Below are positions 42,479 through 48,810 of a stretch of 64,000 nucleotides of DNA, in pieces (position 1 is the stretch's first letter; every line of letters starts with the position of its first letter). Origin of the DNA: a virus; IMG/VR virus record IMGVR_UViG_3300028920_000022, positions 394,730 through 458,729 of that record; one strand, written 5' to 3'. The notes under the pieces were generated by a model that was not told the DNA's origin, searched no databases, and saw only the letters and a program-made list of their open reading frames with translations. The position numbers and the translations under genes are program-made.

Positions 42479-43134
42479 TCACAACTCCGATTATATACAT
42501 CCACAATACTCGCGATGAATTCTTCATACTTCACGGCATCATTTTCGTATTCAAATTCCACCAACTTCTCTCCACAAGAAGAATAAGCTTGCATTTCGTC
42601 TTCTACTACAAGCGAAGGGTATCCTTTTTTATGTAGGGCGTCTTTTACCCTGGTAAATACGTTATATGGTAATTTTCCAATAAGATTTTTGGTATTCATT
42701 TGATAGGTGGAATTAGTATAAAACAATCCGTGTGCTATTTCGTGCCTGAGGTACCGATCATAATCTTGTCCTTCAAAAGTGCCAATTAGATAAGCATCTT
42801 CGGCACCATCGTCTTTAATCATACCCAACAATCCGCGCATTAGATAGTCGTAATGATTTGGGTCAGAAATACCTTTATCCCACACTTCTTGTATTATTTT
42901 TGCAGGAAAATTAAACCCACCCCAATCTTCAGGATAAGAAAAATATCCCTTATTTCTATCTTTAGAATACCAGGACATGTATTCGGTTAGTGTAAACGAA
43001 TTATTGCGAAACCTTGGGTTGGGTGATTCGTAATATTCTTGATATCTGAGAAACAACATTGTGGTGTCGTAGTGGCTACCACAAGTAACTAGATATATTC
43101 GATCTTTAATATTCTGCAATTGAAATAGGCTCAT
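42475..43134 (-). CDS. Putative zincin-like protein (HExxH)
   Basis: 219 residues. RHEIAHGLFY contains HExxH in a helix (residues ~135-145), and downstream YSSCGEKLVEFE may carry the third ligand. This is compatible with a metallopeptidase fold or an inactive relative; the surrounding sequence is not of a family I can name. Start ATG at 43134 overlaps the upstream gene. Confidence 0.55.
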   Translation of the reverse strand: MSLFQLQNIKDRIYLVTCGSHYDTTMLFLRYQEYYESPNPRFRNNSFTLTEYMSWYSKDRNKGYFSYPEDWGGFNFPAKIIQEVWDKGISDPNHYDYLMRGLLGMIKDDGAEDAYLIGTFEGQDYDRYLRHEIAHGLFYTNSTYQMNTKNLIGKLPYNVFTRVKDALHKKGYPSLVVEDEMQAYSSCGEKLVEFEYENDAVKYEEFIASIVDVYNRSCE

Positions 43135-43474
43135 CAAGATATCGTCTTTCTTTTATCGAAGCATGAGTATCTACAAATTTATAACCACAATTATAACAAT
43201 TATATCCGGGCTCCAACAACACACTTAATTTCTTTTCATGTGTCCGAACACACATTTTTCTGCGAATCTTTTTTCTATTTTTAGTTTTCATATAAATAGA
43301 AAAAATAGATTGGCATGGTATAACCATATCTGGTGGTTTGATTTCTGTAGGATCTGCAATTATTGTCATACATTCGTTTGATACAGGGCTGCCACACATT
43401 TTACACCTTCTGGCGTGTGGAAAATTAATGTTATCAAATATACGATCAAAACTAATGTGTTTATGTTTTACCAT
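43106..43474 (-). CDS. Zinc-ribbon hypothetical protein
   Basis: 122 residues from the ATG at 43474; a longer frame would run into tRNA-Gly. CKMCGSPVS and CYNCGYKFVD knuckles flank a basic region (KTKNRKKIRRKMC). Likely nucleic-acid binding. It starts three bases from the tRNA 3' end. Confidence 0.6.
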   Translation of the reverse strand: MVKHKHISFDRIFDNINFPHARRCKMCGSPVSNECMTIIADPTEIKPPDMVIPCQSIFSIYMKTKNRKKIRRKMCVRTHEKKLSVLLEPGYNCYNCGYKFVDTHASIKERRYLDEPISIAEY

Positions 43475-43476
43475 TG

Positions 43477-43549
43477 AGCACCTGGAGGGAATCGAACCCT
43501 CAGCTGGACCTTGGAAGGGTCCCATGTTAGTCCATTACACCACAGATGC
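43477..43549 (-). tRNA. tRNA-Gly (anticodon TCC)
   Basis: Acceptor GCATCTG/CAGGTGC (one G-U), anticodon arm GGACC-CTTCCAA-GGTCC with anticodon TCC, T arm GAGGG-TTCGATT-CCCTC. Reads GGA. A GCGCCATGGCGC palindrome lies just upstream of its 5' end (43563-43574). Confidence 0.9.
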
Positions 43550-43612
43550 AACTACCAGAAGCGGCGCCATGGCGCTTGATCATTGCACCCAAGTAGCTTG
43601 TGTTGTATATAT

Positions 43613-43696
43613 TTATGCACATATCAGAGTTCTTTTGAGGATAATAGAAACCTGTAATGTTTGTTGATAATAATCATAGTAAGGGAATGGGGGCAT
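43613..43696 (-). CDS. ICA-tailed microprotein 2 (KRTLICA)
   Basis: 27 residues: an aromatic N terminus (MPPFPYYDYYQQT), a hydrophobic stretch and the tail LKRTLICA, codons ATA-TGT-GCA-TAA. No clear ribosome site; in-frame TTG and GTG codons lie upstream. Together with the next entries it forms the main cluster of ICA ORFs. Confidence 0.5.
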   Translation of the reverse strand: MPPFPYYDYYQQTLQVSIILKRTLICA

Positions 43697-43755
43697 AAAT
43701 ACGTACACAACCAATAATAATTGGTGGGTTTAGGTTTCTCGACAAAACCGTACTA

Positions 43756-43944
43756 TTATACCTGTAGATCTTCCGTTTTTTCTTCTTGAGCAGAGGCTAT
43801 TTTGATTATGCTTTTAGATTTTGCTAAATTGATTATTTTTTCATGGCTACGCTTTAGAACGTCAGTTACGTTATCACAATGAGAATAATCATTAATCAAA
43901 TTATTAACTTTTTCTGCTGCTTCAAAATATTCTTCGGAACTCAT
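43756..43944 (-). CDS. Small helical protein A
   Basis: 62 residues, two amphipathic helices (EEYFEAAEKVNNLINDY; VTDVLKRSHEKIINLAKSK). Resembles the adjacent gene in helix pattern, so the two may be diverged duplicates. Function unknown. Confidence 0.55.
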   Translation of the reverse strand: MSSEEYFEAAEKVNNLINDYSHCDNVTDVLKRSHEKIINLAKSKSIIKIASAQEEKTEDLQV

Positions 43945-43954
43945 AATATGCCCT

Positions 43955-44122
43955 TTATTTCTTTTCTTCCAATTCCCTAGCTTTTACATGTAGTTGTGCC
44001 GCAAGCTCTTTTAGAACTTCTTCAAGGTCTTTTAATCCGCCTTTGGCTTCATATTCTTTAGCTAAATCCCAAACGCGGTCTGCTGCCTCGCGGAAACATT
44101 CGTGTTCGTTTTTATGTCGCAT
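43955..44122 (-). CDS. Small helical protein B
   Basis: 55 residues from the ATG at 44122, all-helical and charged (CFREAADRVWDLAKEYEAKG). A TTG-TGC start at 44146, overlapping the ICA codons of the upstream microORF, is also possible and would mimic the MC- starts of other ORFs in this cluster. Confidence 0.5.
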   Translation of the reverse strand: MRHKNEHECFREAADRVWDLAKEYEAKGGLKDLEEVLKELAAQLHVKARELEEKK

Positions 44123-44136
44123 ATCATAATGATTTT

Positions 44137-44187
44137 TTATGCACAAATTATGGTCGTTCTATATAATTTTAGAATTAATTGGGTCAT
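44137..44187 (-). CDS. ICA-tailed microprotein 3 (RTTIICA)
   Basis: 16 residues, MTQLILKLYRTTIICA; ATGA overlap with the upstream ICA ORF. It is little more than a short hydrophobic lead plus the tail. Codons ATT-TGT-GCA-TAA. Confidence 0.5.
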   Translation of the reverse strand: MTQLILKLYRTTIICA

Positions 44188-44342
44188 GCGCAAATCAAAA
44201 CACGTCGGGGTGGAGTGGCGTTTTTTATAAGACGAAAAATATTAGCGTCTTCCTCTTGCTCTATTTCCCATTTGCAACGCTGAACTAATGTGTCCAATAA
44301 GTTCTTAGGCGCAGATGTGTATGGTACGAGAGAATCTGACAT
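44184..44342 (-). CDS. ICA-tailed microprotein 4 (RRVLICA)
   Basis: 52 residues: MSDSLVPYTSAPKNLLDTLV, an acidic helix and the tail PPRRVLICA, codons ATT-TGC-GCA-TGA. Its 5' part overlaps, in another frame, the 3' part of microprotein 5. Balanced charge and a plausible helix make this one of the more protein-like members. Confidence 0.6.
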   Translation of the reverse strand: MSDSLVPYTSAPKNLLDTLVQRCKWEIEQEEDANIFRLIKNATPPRRVLICA

Positions 44343-44376
44343 ATTTAATTAGAATCGGTAACGAGGTTAAGCACAT
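44305..44376 (-). CDS. ICA-tailed microprotein 5 (RTIHICA), overlapping
   Basis: 23 residues, MCLTSLPILIKYVRFSRTIH followed by ICA. The start ATG-TGC lies within the ICA codons of microprotein 6 and the last third overlaps microprotein 4 in a different frame. Two frames of the same DNA thus both end in R-T/V..ICA. It could be translated by re-initiation. Confidence 0.4.
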   Translation of the reverse strand: MCLTSLPILIKYVRFSRTIHICA

Positions 44377-44513
44377 ATATTTGTTGTTCTTTTGTTTCGG
44401 TCGATAATATTGAATCTTCTTCTTTTGACATCTGATATACGAATTGTGGGATTTTGAATTATTTCAAACGATGGAATTTGAACCCGCTTGCCATAAATTT
44501 TGTTTTTACTCAT
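44367..44513 (-). CDS. ICA-tailed microprotein 6 (KRTTNICA)
   Basis: 48 residues, strongly basic: MSKNKIYGKRVQIPSFEI, VKRRRFNIIDRN and the tail KRTTNICA, codons ATA-TGT-GCT-TAA. The basic, strand-like composition would fit nucleic-acid or ribosome contact. Head of the overlapping chain 6-5-4-3. Confidence 0.6.
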   Translation of the reverse strand: MSKNKIYGKRVQIPSFEIIQNPTIRISDVKRRRFNIIDRNKRTTNICA

Positions 44514-44533
44514 CCATAATTAGCGGACTGTAA

Positions 44534-44947
44534 CTATTTTTTGCTCGACTTCTTTTTCTTGAGTTTGCTGCTGTTTCTCCAAGTCTTTTTGCCCTCGAAT
44601 TTATCGCGAACTGAGGCGCAGAAAGCTTCTGGGCTATCCATATGCTTTTTCATTTTTTCTACGCACTCGGTAAAAGGATGTTCTTCACCCTTCATCATAG
44701 TACGCGAGTACTGTTTGACGGACTTTTCTTTCCATCCTGGAGGTTTCTTGCTCCAGGGTTTTCTTTTGGCTATTTTAAGGAAATAATCGGCTAAGGCTAA
44801 TATTGCCTTACTCTTTTTTGATGGAAAATGCTTTGTACAATAAAATCCACCAAATTCGTCACATAATGGATCCCCGGATTCACAGGGGTCATACCAATAA
44901 TTAGTTTCTGCTCCACAAATTGTACATTTACCCACAGTTGCCGCCAT
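44534..44947 (-). CDS. Zinc-finger protein with conserved phage C-terminal motif
   Basis: 137 residues. CTICGAETN and a FYCTKHF element form an N-terminal zinc site. The C-terminal part, HPFTECVEKMKKHMDSPEAF..., matches a motif often found at the ends of phage virion and regulatory proteins; a Lys-rich tail follows. Function unknown. Microprotein 7 lies just upstream. Confidence 0.65.
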   Translation of the reverse strand: MAATVGKCTICGAETNYWYDPCESGDPLCDEFGGFYCTKHFPSKKSKAILALADYFLKIAKRKPWSKKPPGWKEKSVKQYSRTMMKGEEHPFTECVEKMKKHMDSPEAFCASVRDKFEGKKTWRNSSKLKKKKSSKK

Positions 44948-44977
44948 AAAGAATTAAGAATACACTGAAATGCGGCG

Positions 44978-45247
44978 TTATGCACAAATGGTAGTTTTTC
45001 TCTTCGATCCACAAAAGAAACCGGTAGGAAAATATACCGGTTCCACAACTATAGGCATGTAGTCTCGAAAAATATTCGTTTTTTGTTCTACAAATTCTCC
45101 AAACGGAGTTTTTGTAAGAGTTTCGTTAGAAATTAATATTGGAGCTTTTTCGTAATAATACAACTTCCCATAGTGTTTTTCTTTAGGTTTTAGAAGCAAA
45201 CTAGTTGGCGAAACTACTAGGAGTTGTTGCGGAGGAGTTATAATCAC
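44978..45247 (-). CDS. ICA-tailed protein 7 (KRKTTICA)
   Basis: 89 residues, the largest member. GTG start overlaps the upstream stop (GTGA). Proline and aromatic rich (YYEKAPILI, EPVYFPTGFFCGS), ending SKRKTTICA, codons ATT-TGT-GCA-TAA. Because this one is clearly a real coupled gene, it supports the reality of the shorter ICA ORFs. Confidence 0.7.
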   Translation of the reverse strand: MIITPPQQLLVVSPTSLLLKPKEKHYGKLYYYEKAPILISNETLTKTPFGEFVEQKTNIFRDYMPIVVEPVYFPTGFFCGSKRKTTICA

Positions 45248-45822
45248 TTTTTGAATAATTCCATGGCATGTTCATTACAGGCTTCCCAAAACTCCTTAGA
45301 CACACAACAACTTTTTTCAATACCATTGATACAAAGTTTGATTTCAAGTTCTCCGGTAGAATCTAACTCTTTTCCTATACCAAAACCTATTTCGCTAGCA
45401 TCGTCACAAAACTGATCCGCCAATCTGTTTGCCCAAGATTCTATACTTTCGTCGTTTTGTTCAGCACATTTTCGTATAACTTCTCCGGCAAGCTTTTCCA
45501 TTTCTGTGGAAACCGGAGCTGTTATATCAAAGTTTTTAATATACTCTTCTAACTCGGTTAGTTTTTGCTCGATTTGAAGTTGTTCCCAATATTCAGCTGG
45601 CGCCGGTTTTCTGTCATAAAAGTCTAAACCCTTTTTTTCGTCATCGTCCATACACATTTGTATAGCTTCACCAAGGGCTTTTACTGATTGCTGAATCCCT
45701 TTTCCTTGGGAAACTATGTCAGTAGTTAGGCAGTGTCCTACCCAAGTGTCAGGAATATCTTCGCTGGGTGTGAAAACACAAACCAAAGACGGTTTGCTGC
45801 GTACGATCGGGCGCTTTTTCAT
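45244..45822 (-). CDS. HicB-like hypothetical protein
   Basis: 192 residues from the ATG at 45822 (a TTG at 45828 overlaps the upstream stop). The N terminus DTWVGHCLTTDIVSQGKGIQ with SVKALGEAI resembles the HicB-type partial RNase H fold used in antitoxins; the remainder is acidic and helical. No HicA toxin is adjacent. Confidence 0.55.
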   Translation of the reverse strand: MKKRPIVRSKPSLVCVFTPSEDIPDTWVGHCLTTDIVSQGKGIQQSVKALGEAIQMCMDDDEKKGLDFYDRKPAPAEYWEQLQIEQKLTELEEYIKNFDITAPVSTEMEKLAGEVIRKCAEQNDESIESWANRLADQFCDDASEIGFGIGKELDSTGELEIKLCINGIEKSCCVSKEFWEACNEHAMELFKK

Positions 45823-45824
45823 TG

Positions 45825-46421
45825 TCAAATTTTTGTTTGTTCTTTGTAGTTTATGCTACATTTTTCTTGTGTTAAAATCTGATTAAATTCGCTGTTAAGA
45901 GCATTTTCCACAAGATCCAAGTCTTTTCTAGGAAAATACACAGAGATATTTAGCTCATATTGTATTGGCCAAGTTATGTTGCCAGAACCATCTAAGATAA
46001 TGTCTGGATAACCGCTAAAATGCCAAGCGCCAAATGGATTGTTTAAGCTGGCGTATTTTTGTACTATGGTTAGGAACTTGTCTATCGAGGTTTTGTCAAA
46101 TTCAACCCATACCATGTTTACTGGCACCATATTATGGTGTTGGCAACTATTCAAAGTTTTGATTCCCAATTTCCAACACAGCAAAATTATATTTGCAATT
46201 TCTTTATCTATTTCGGCTGACATTTTGTCGTATTGAACGAGAACTGTTTTGTGTGGTTTAAGTTTTTGAGCCCTAATTTTCGTTTGTTCTACCCGCTCCA
46301 TCCACACTTTTCCACGTAAATCTGGAGGATCGCGTTTGATAATGATTTTGGTACCATCGCTCAAATAAATACATGTTGGCGATTGACGAGTAATGTATGC
46401 CTTAGGATTTTGTTTGCTCAT
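45825..46421 (-). CDS. Hypothetical protein, 198 residues
   Basis: Alpha/beta protein with TLNSCQHHN and VWVEFDKTSIDKF, a pattern seen in small phage proteins of unknown role. Contains a possible His-Cys metal site (CQHH). Downstream of a tRNA-like gene. Confidence 0.6.
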   Translation of the reverse strand: MSKQNPKAYITRQSPTCIYLSDGTKIIIKRDPPDLRGKVWMERVEQTKIRAQKLKPHKTVLVQYDKMSAEIDKEIANIILLCWKLGIKTLNSCQHHNMVPVNMVWVEFDKTSIDKFLTIVQKYASLNNPFGAWHFSGYPDIILDGSGNITWPIQYELNISVYFPRKDLDLVENALNSEFNQILTQEKCSINYKEQTKI

Positions 46422-46433
46422 TTTTTTTGTTTG

Positions 46434-46510
46434 TCGGGACGGCTGGAGTTGAACCAGCGTGCAACCAACTACTCTTTCAACCGCTTATCAGGCGGAGGAG
46501 ATACGTCCCG
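46434..46510 (-). tRNA. D-arm-less tRNA-like element (Ile GAT?)
   Basis: Acceptor CGGGACG/CGTCCCG and T arm GCTGG-TTCAACT-CCAGC are perfect, and CCGC-CTGATAA-GCGG is an ideal Ile(GAT) anticodon arm. Between acceptor and anticodon arm only about eight nucleotides remain, so a D arm cannot form, while the segment before the T arm is 22 nt. Either a highly reduced tRNA or a tRNA mimic; the second such element in the window. Confidence 0.6.
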
Positions 46511-46512
46511 CT

Positions 46513-46734
46513 TTATTTCACTTTTTTCAAACTCAATTCAAACTCAGCAGTTGTAGGCTGCCAAGCATCACGGGTAGTCTTGTCCCATACCAATATCCGA
46601 ATAACACCAGGAATAGTAGGATCAAGCCTGTGACTTTCTAAACCTATTGAATACCCTTGCCAATTGATACCATCTCCTAAATAATCTATTGCGGCTCGCA
46701 CAAAAGATTCTACTGAATCGTCTATTTTAGACAT
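46513..46734 (-). CDS. Small beta protein after coaC
   Basis: 73 residues, starting inside the coaC end. GINWQGYSIGLESHRL and GVIRILVWDKTTRD suggest a small beta sheet. No known family. Confidence 0.55.
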   Translation of the reverse strand: MSKIDDSVESFVRAAIDYLGDGINWQGYSIGLESHRLDPTIPGVIRILVWDKTTRDAWQPTTAEFELSLKKVK

Positions 46735-47378
46735 GCCTTAACCATTTCTGCTATATCTTTTACACCAGCCATAGCACCCATACCAACTGTTCCGCAAGCT
46801 AGTTTCTTAGATACAGGATATACTATGGTAAAATTATGTCTACGTACTTCGTTGTAGTTATATGCTTTATCGTAGTGTCGGTAGAAATGCCTTTCCCAAA
46901 GCACATTTAACTGTTCGGTTGTAATCGGATGCTCCCACATGTCTGTGTTCATAGCGGGAGCTACAATAATAGGTTTCGTAATAGGATAAGCTCTATAAAT
47001 ACAAGTTAATAGGTTGTCACATATTCCGTTTGCCATTTTTGCCAGCGTATTTGCTGTTAATGGCGCAATAACAAATACATTCGCCCAATCTTTTAACTCA
47101 ATGTGTAAAACTGGATCCCCTATATCCATCCATAACCATTCTTGTTCGTCAGTTAGAATATCAATACCGCCTCCCCAAAAAGTAAGCTTCTTACCTTGTG
47201 ATATCGGCAGGTTATCGATCAGCTGGCAACGAGTATCTTGGTCTCTGATTTGTTCAACAATATTAAGAGCAGACTTGGTAGCAACAACTTTAACGTCACC
47301 AAGCTTACTGAGTTCCGAATGCAGCTCTATTGTTTTTATTGCAGCAACTGATCCGGTTATTCCAAGTAGAATGTTCAT
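46722..47378 (-). CDS. coaC: Phosphopantothenoylcysteine decarboxylase (flavoprotein)
   Basis: 218 residues. FMN-dependent decarboxylation of 4'-phosphopantothenoylcysteine in coenzyme A synthesis. Signatures: ITGSVAAIK, the active-site His region HIELKDWANVFVIAPLTANT, NGICDNLLT, the PxMNxxMW clamp APAMNTDMW and LACGTVGMG with the catalytic Cys. In bacteria this is usually fused to CoaB; here the two are separate genes 500 bases apart. ATGA overlap with an upstream SNSSSSS gene. Confidence 0.88.
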   Translation of the reverse strand: MNILLGITGSVAAIKTIELHSELSKLGDVKVVATKSALNIVEQIRDQDTRCQLIDNLPISQGKKLTFWGGGIDILTDEQEWLWMDIGDPVLHIELKDWANVFVIAPLTANTLAKMANGICDNLLTCIYRAYPITKPIIVAPAMNTDMWEHPITTEQLNVLWERHFYRHYDKAYNYNEVRRHNFTIVYPVSKKLACGTVGMGAMAGVKDIAEMVKACLK

Positions 47379-47647
47379 TCTCGCTCCGAGAATGAAAGGG
47401 CTTTTTCTGGTATTCCCGCTTGTATGAATTTTTCCCGAAGATCCATGTTGTCCATAGAGGTATAGAATTCGAATTCATCTTTATTTTCAGAAAGTTCCCA
47501 GCCACGATCATAATCCTCCTTCAATATTGCTGAAAAGATTTTATCATAACCACGAACAATGGTTTTTTGAATGTCAGTAAGCCACTTCTTTTTTACAACA
47601 AAAGAAGAGCTAGAAGAGTTTGATACGAATCCGGTTCTAATTTTCAC
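47375..47647 (-). CDS. MKIRTGFVSNSSSSSF protein (5)
   Basis: 90 residues, GTG start in a GTGA overlap. The same 16-residue N terminus as the 30.4-32.4 kb cluster, then an unrelated basic/helical body (VKKKWLTDIQKTIVRGYDK). Located between coaB and coaC, 15 kb away from the others, which argues for functional reuse of the N terminus. Confidence 0.7.
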   Translation of the reverse strand: MKIRTGFVSNSSSSSFVVKKKWLTDIQKTIVRGYDKIFSAILKEDYDRGWELSENKDEFEFYTSMDNMDLREKFIQAGIPEKALSFSERE

Positions 47648-47877
47648 GTTATCACCTCTTTGATAGCACATTCACTACAAGACATTATTTCATTAACTTT
47701 TTTGATTTCTATGTTATTATACACTCCATAATTTGTTTTGTAGGTTATCGTTTGAGATGCATGGGTCGGCTCATTTTTGTCCAACAAATTAAACGCCTCT
47801 GTGCCACAGCATTCGCATATCCATTTGTAGACATGGGCATATAAACGTTCTTTTCTAATCCACACGTGGTCTTGCAT
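47644..47877 (-). CDS. Zinc-ribbon protein with AIKEVIT tail
   Basis: 77 residues: DHVWIRKE, YKWICECCGTEAF and MSCSECAIKEVIT. It keeps the H, CxxC and terminal-tail layout of the IKDIIE family with a more diverged tail. TAATG coupling to coaB. Confidence 0.6.
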   Translation of the reverse strand: MQDHVWIRKERLYAHVYKWICECCGTEAFNLLDKNEPTHASQTITYKTNYGVYNNIEIKKVNEIMSCSECAIKEVIT

Positions 47878-48551
47878 TAGTATGTCTCCAACAGATCAAT
47901 TAGTCGTTTATACAGGTTTTTTCTGTCCACCTCGTAACAATAATTGCCGGTTATTACATAGGCTCTTTCCCGTGACCATTCTAAACAGTTGGCAATCATA
48001 ATGTTAGCATTCGAGGCTTCTCGGCTCTTTTTAGCTATCTCTATTAATTCCTCATCTTTCATTCCAACTTGTAACTTAAATTTTACCAATATTCCCTTGA
48101 AACCCCAAGGGTCACGAATCTTATCTATTATTTTTTCTGTTGGTTTTAGTTTTAAAAACAAATCTGAATGGTTGGATTTAATTTTGGCGCTATTATCCAC
48201 AGATTTCATTGAAAAAGTACGATCTCCATATCTATAAGTCTCTTCTCCAACCAACACTTCGGATACTTGATAATCGCTTATTGCCGCAGAATGAATTATT
48301 ACATCATATTTCTTTTTAGTAATTTCTTTTTCCATAGCAGAATATAATTCGTCGTATGTTTTGAATGCTATAAATTTTACGTCAGGATCTGTTTCAGATT
48401 GCATTGGGGAGTTGTTTAACAGAGTTACTTTATGTTTTTTGATCGCTTCGTTTGCTATATTAACAGCTGTTCTGCCGCGAAATATGTTGGTTATCCCACG
48501 AACCTTATCTATAGGCACAAGGGTGCTTCCGCCGGTAATTAAAATTTTCAT
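47877..48551 (-). CDS. coaB: Phosphopantothenate-cysteine ligase-like protein
   Basis: 224 residues from the ATG in an ATGA overlap at 48551. ITGGSTLVPIDKVRGITNIF and GRTAVNIA at the N terminus, YDVIIHSAAISDYQ and the KIKS..LFLKLKPTEKIIDKIR motif with a late VKFKLQ are those of the CoaB half of Dfp. It joins cysteine to phosphopantothenate with CTP or ATP. Together with coaC two consecutive CoA steps are phage-encoded. Confidence 0.85.
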   Translation of the reverse strand: MKILITGGSTLVPIDKVRGITNIFRGRTAVNIANEAIKKHKVTLLNNSPMQSETDPDVKFIAFKTYDELYSAMEKEITKKKYDVIIHSAAISDYQVSEVLVGEETYRYGDRTFSMKSVDNSAKIKSNHSDLFLKLKPTEKIIDKIRDPWGFKGILVKFKLQVGMKDEELIEIAKKSREASNANIMIANCLEWSRERAYVITGNYCYEVDRKNLYKRLIDLLETY

Positions 48552-48742
48552 GTGGCTCTCAGTTCTAATTTGTTCCAAGTTTCAGTTTGACAAGGAGCCT
48601 TGGTGGTGTGTAAAATAGAAAATCTATATCCCCAATCTATTTTAATAATACAACTAGAAACTGTCCCAAAATCTTGTAAGTGTACGCATAGCGAAGTCTT
48701 CTGAATATCTATTATATTTTTCGTCTCTATTAGCTCCGACAA
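48548..48742 (-). CDS. Hypothetical protein, 64 residues
   Basis: TTG start; stop overlaps the coaB start (ATGA), which supports it. Body IKIDWGYRFSILHTTKAPC looks like a strand-rich protein. It competes for the same DNA with the MCTL... frame at 48654-48782, so one of the two may be spurious. Confidence 0.45.
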   Translation of the reverse strand: MSELIETKNIIDIQKTSLCVHLQDFGTVSSCIIKIDWGYRFSILHTTKAPCQTETWNKLELRAT

Positions 48743-48782
48743 TTAATCCGTCGTAACTCCAGGAGGTAATTAACGTACACAT
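48654..48782 (-). CDS. NRDE/TANGO2-like N-terminal fragment
   Basis: 42 residues, beginning MCTLITSWSYDGLIVGANRD with E-K-Y-N-R following. This matches the start of the NRDE (TANGO2) family: Met-Cys, then strand, then (A/S)NRDE-x-Y-x-R. The family is normally ~250 residues, so this is either a truncated remnant or chance. No continuation is found in other frames. Confidence 0.35.
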   Translation of the reverse strand: MCTLITSWSYDGLIVGANRDEKYNRYSEDFAMRTLTRFWDSF

Positions 48783-48810
48783 ATTTGGCAAACTATTCTG
48801 GTTGGAAACT

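Noticed and set aside
43338-43667. Plus-strand frame of 109 codons
   Set aside because: Runs straight through tRNA-Gly and opposite to a well-supported zinc-ribbon gene.
44470-44500. T-loop-like GGGTTCAAATTCC suggesting a tRNA
   Set aside because: No matching T stem, acceptor or anticodon arm; the stretch is explained by ICA ORF 6.
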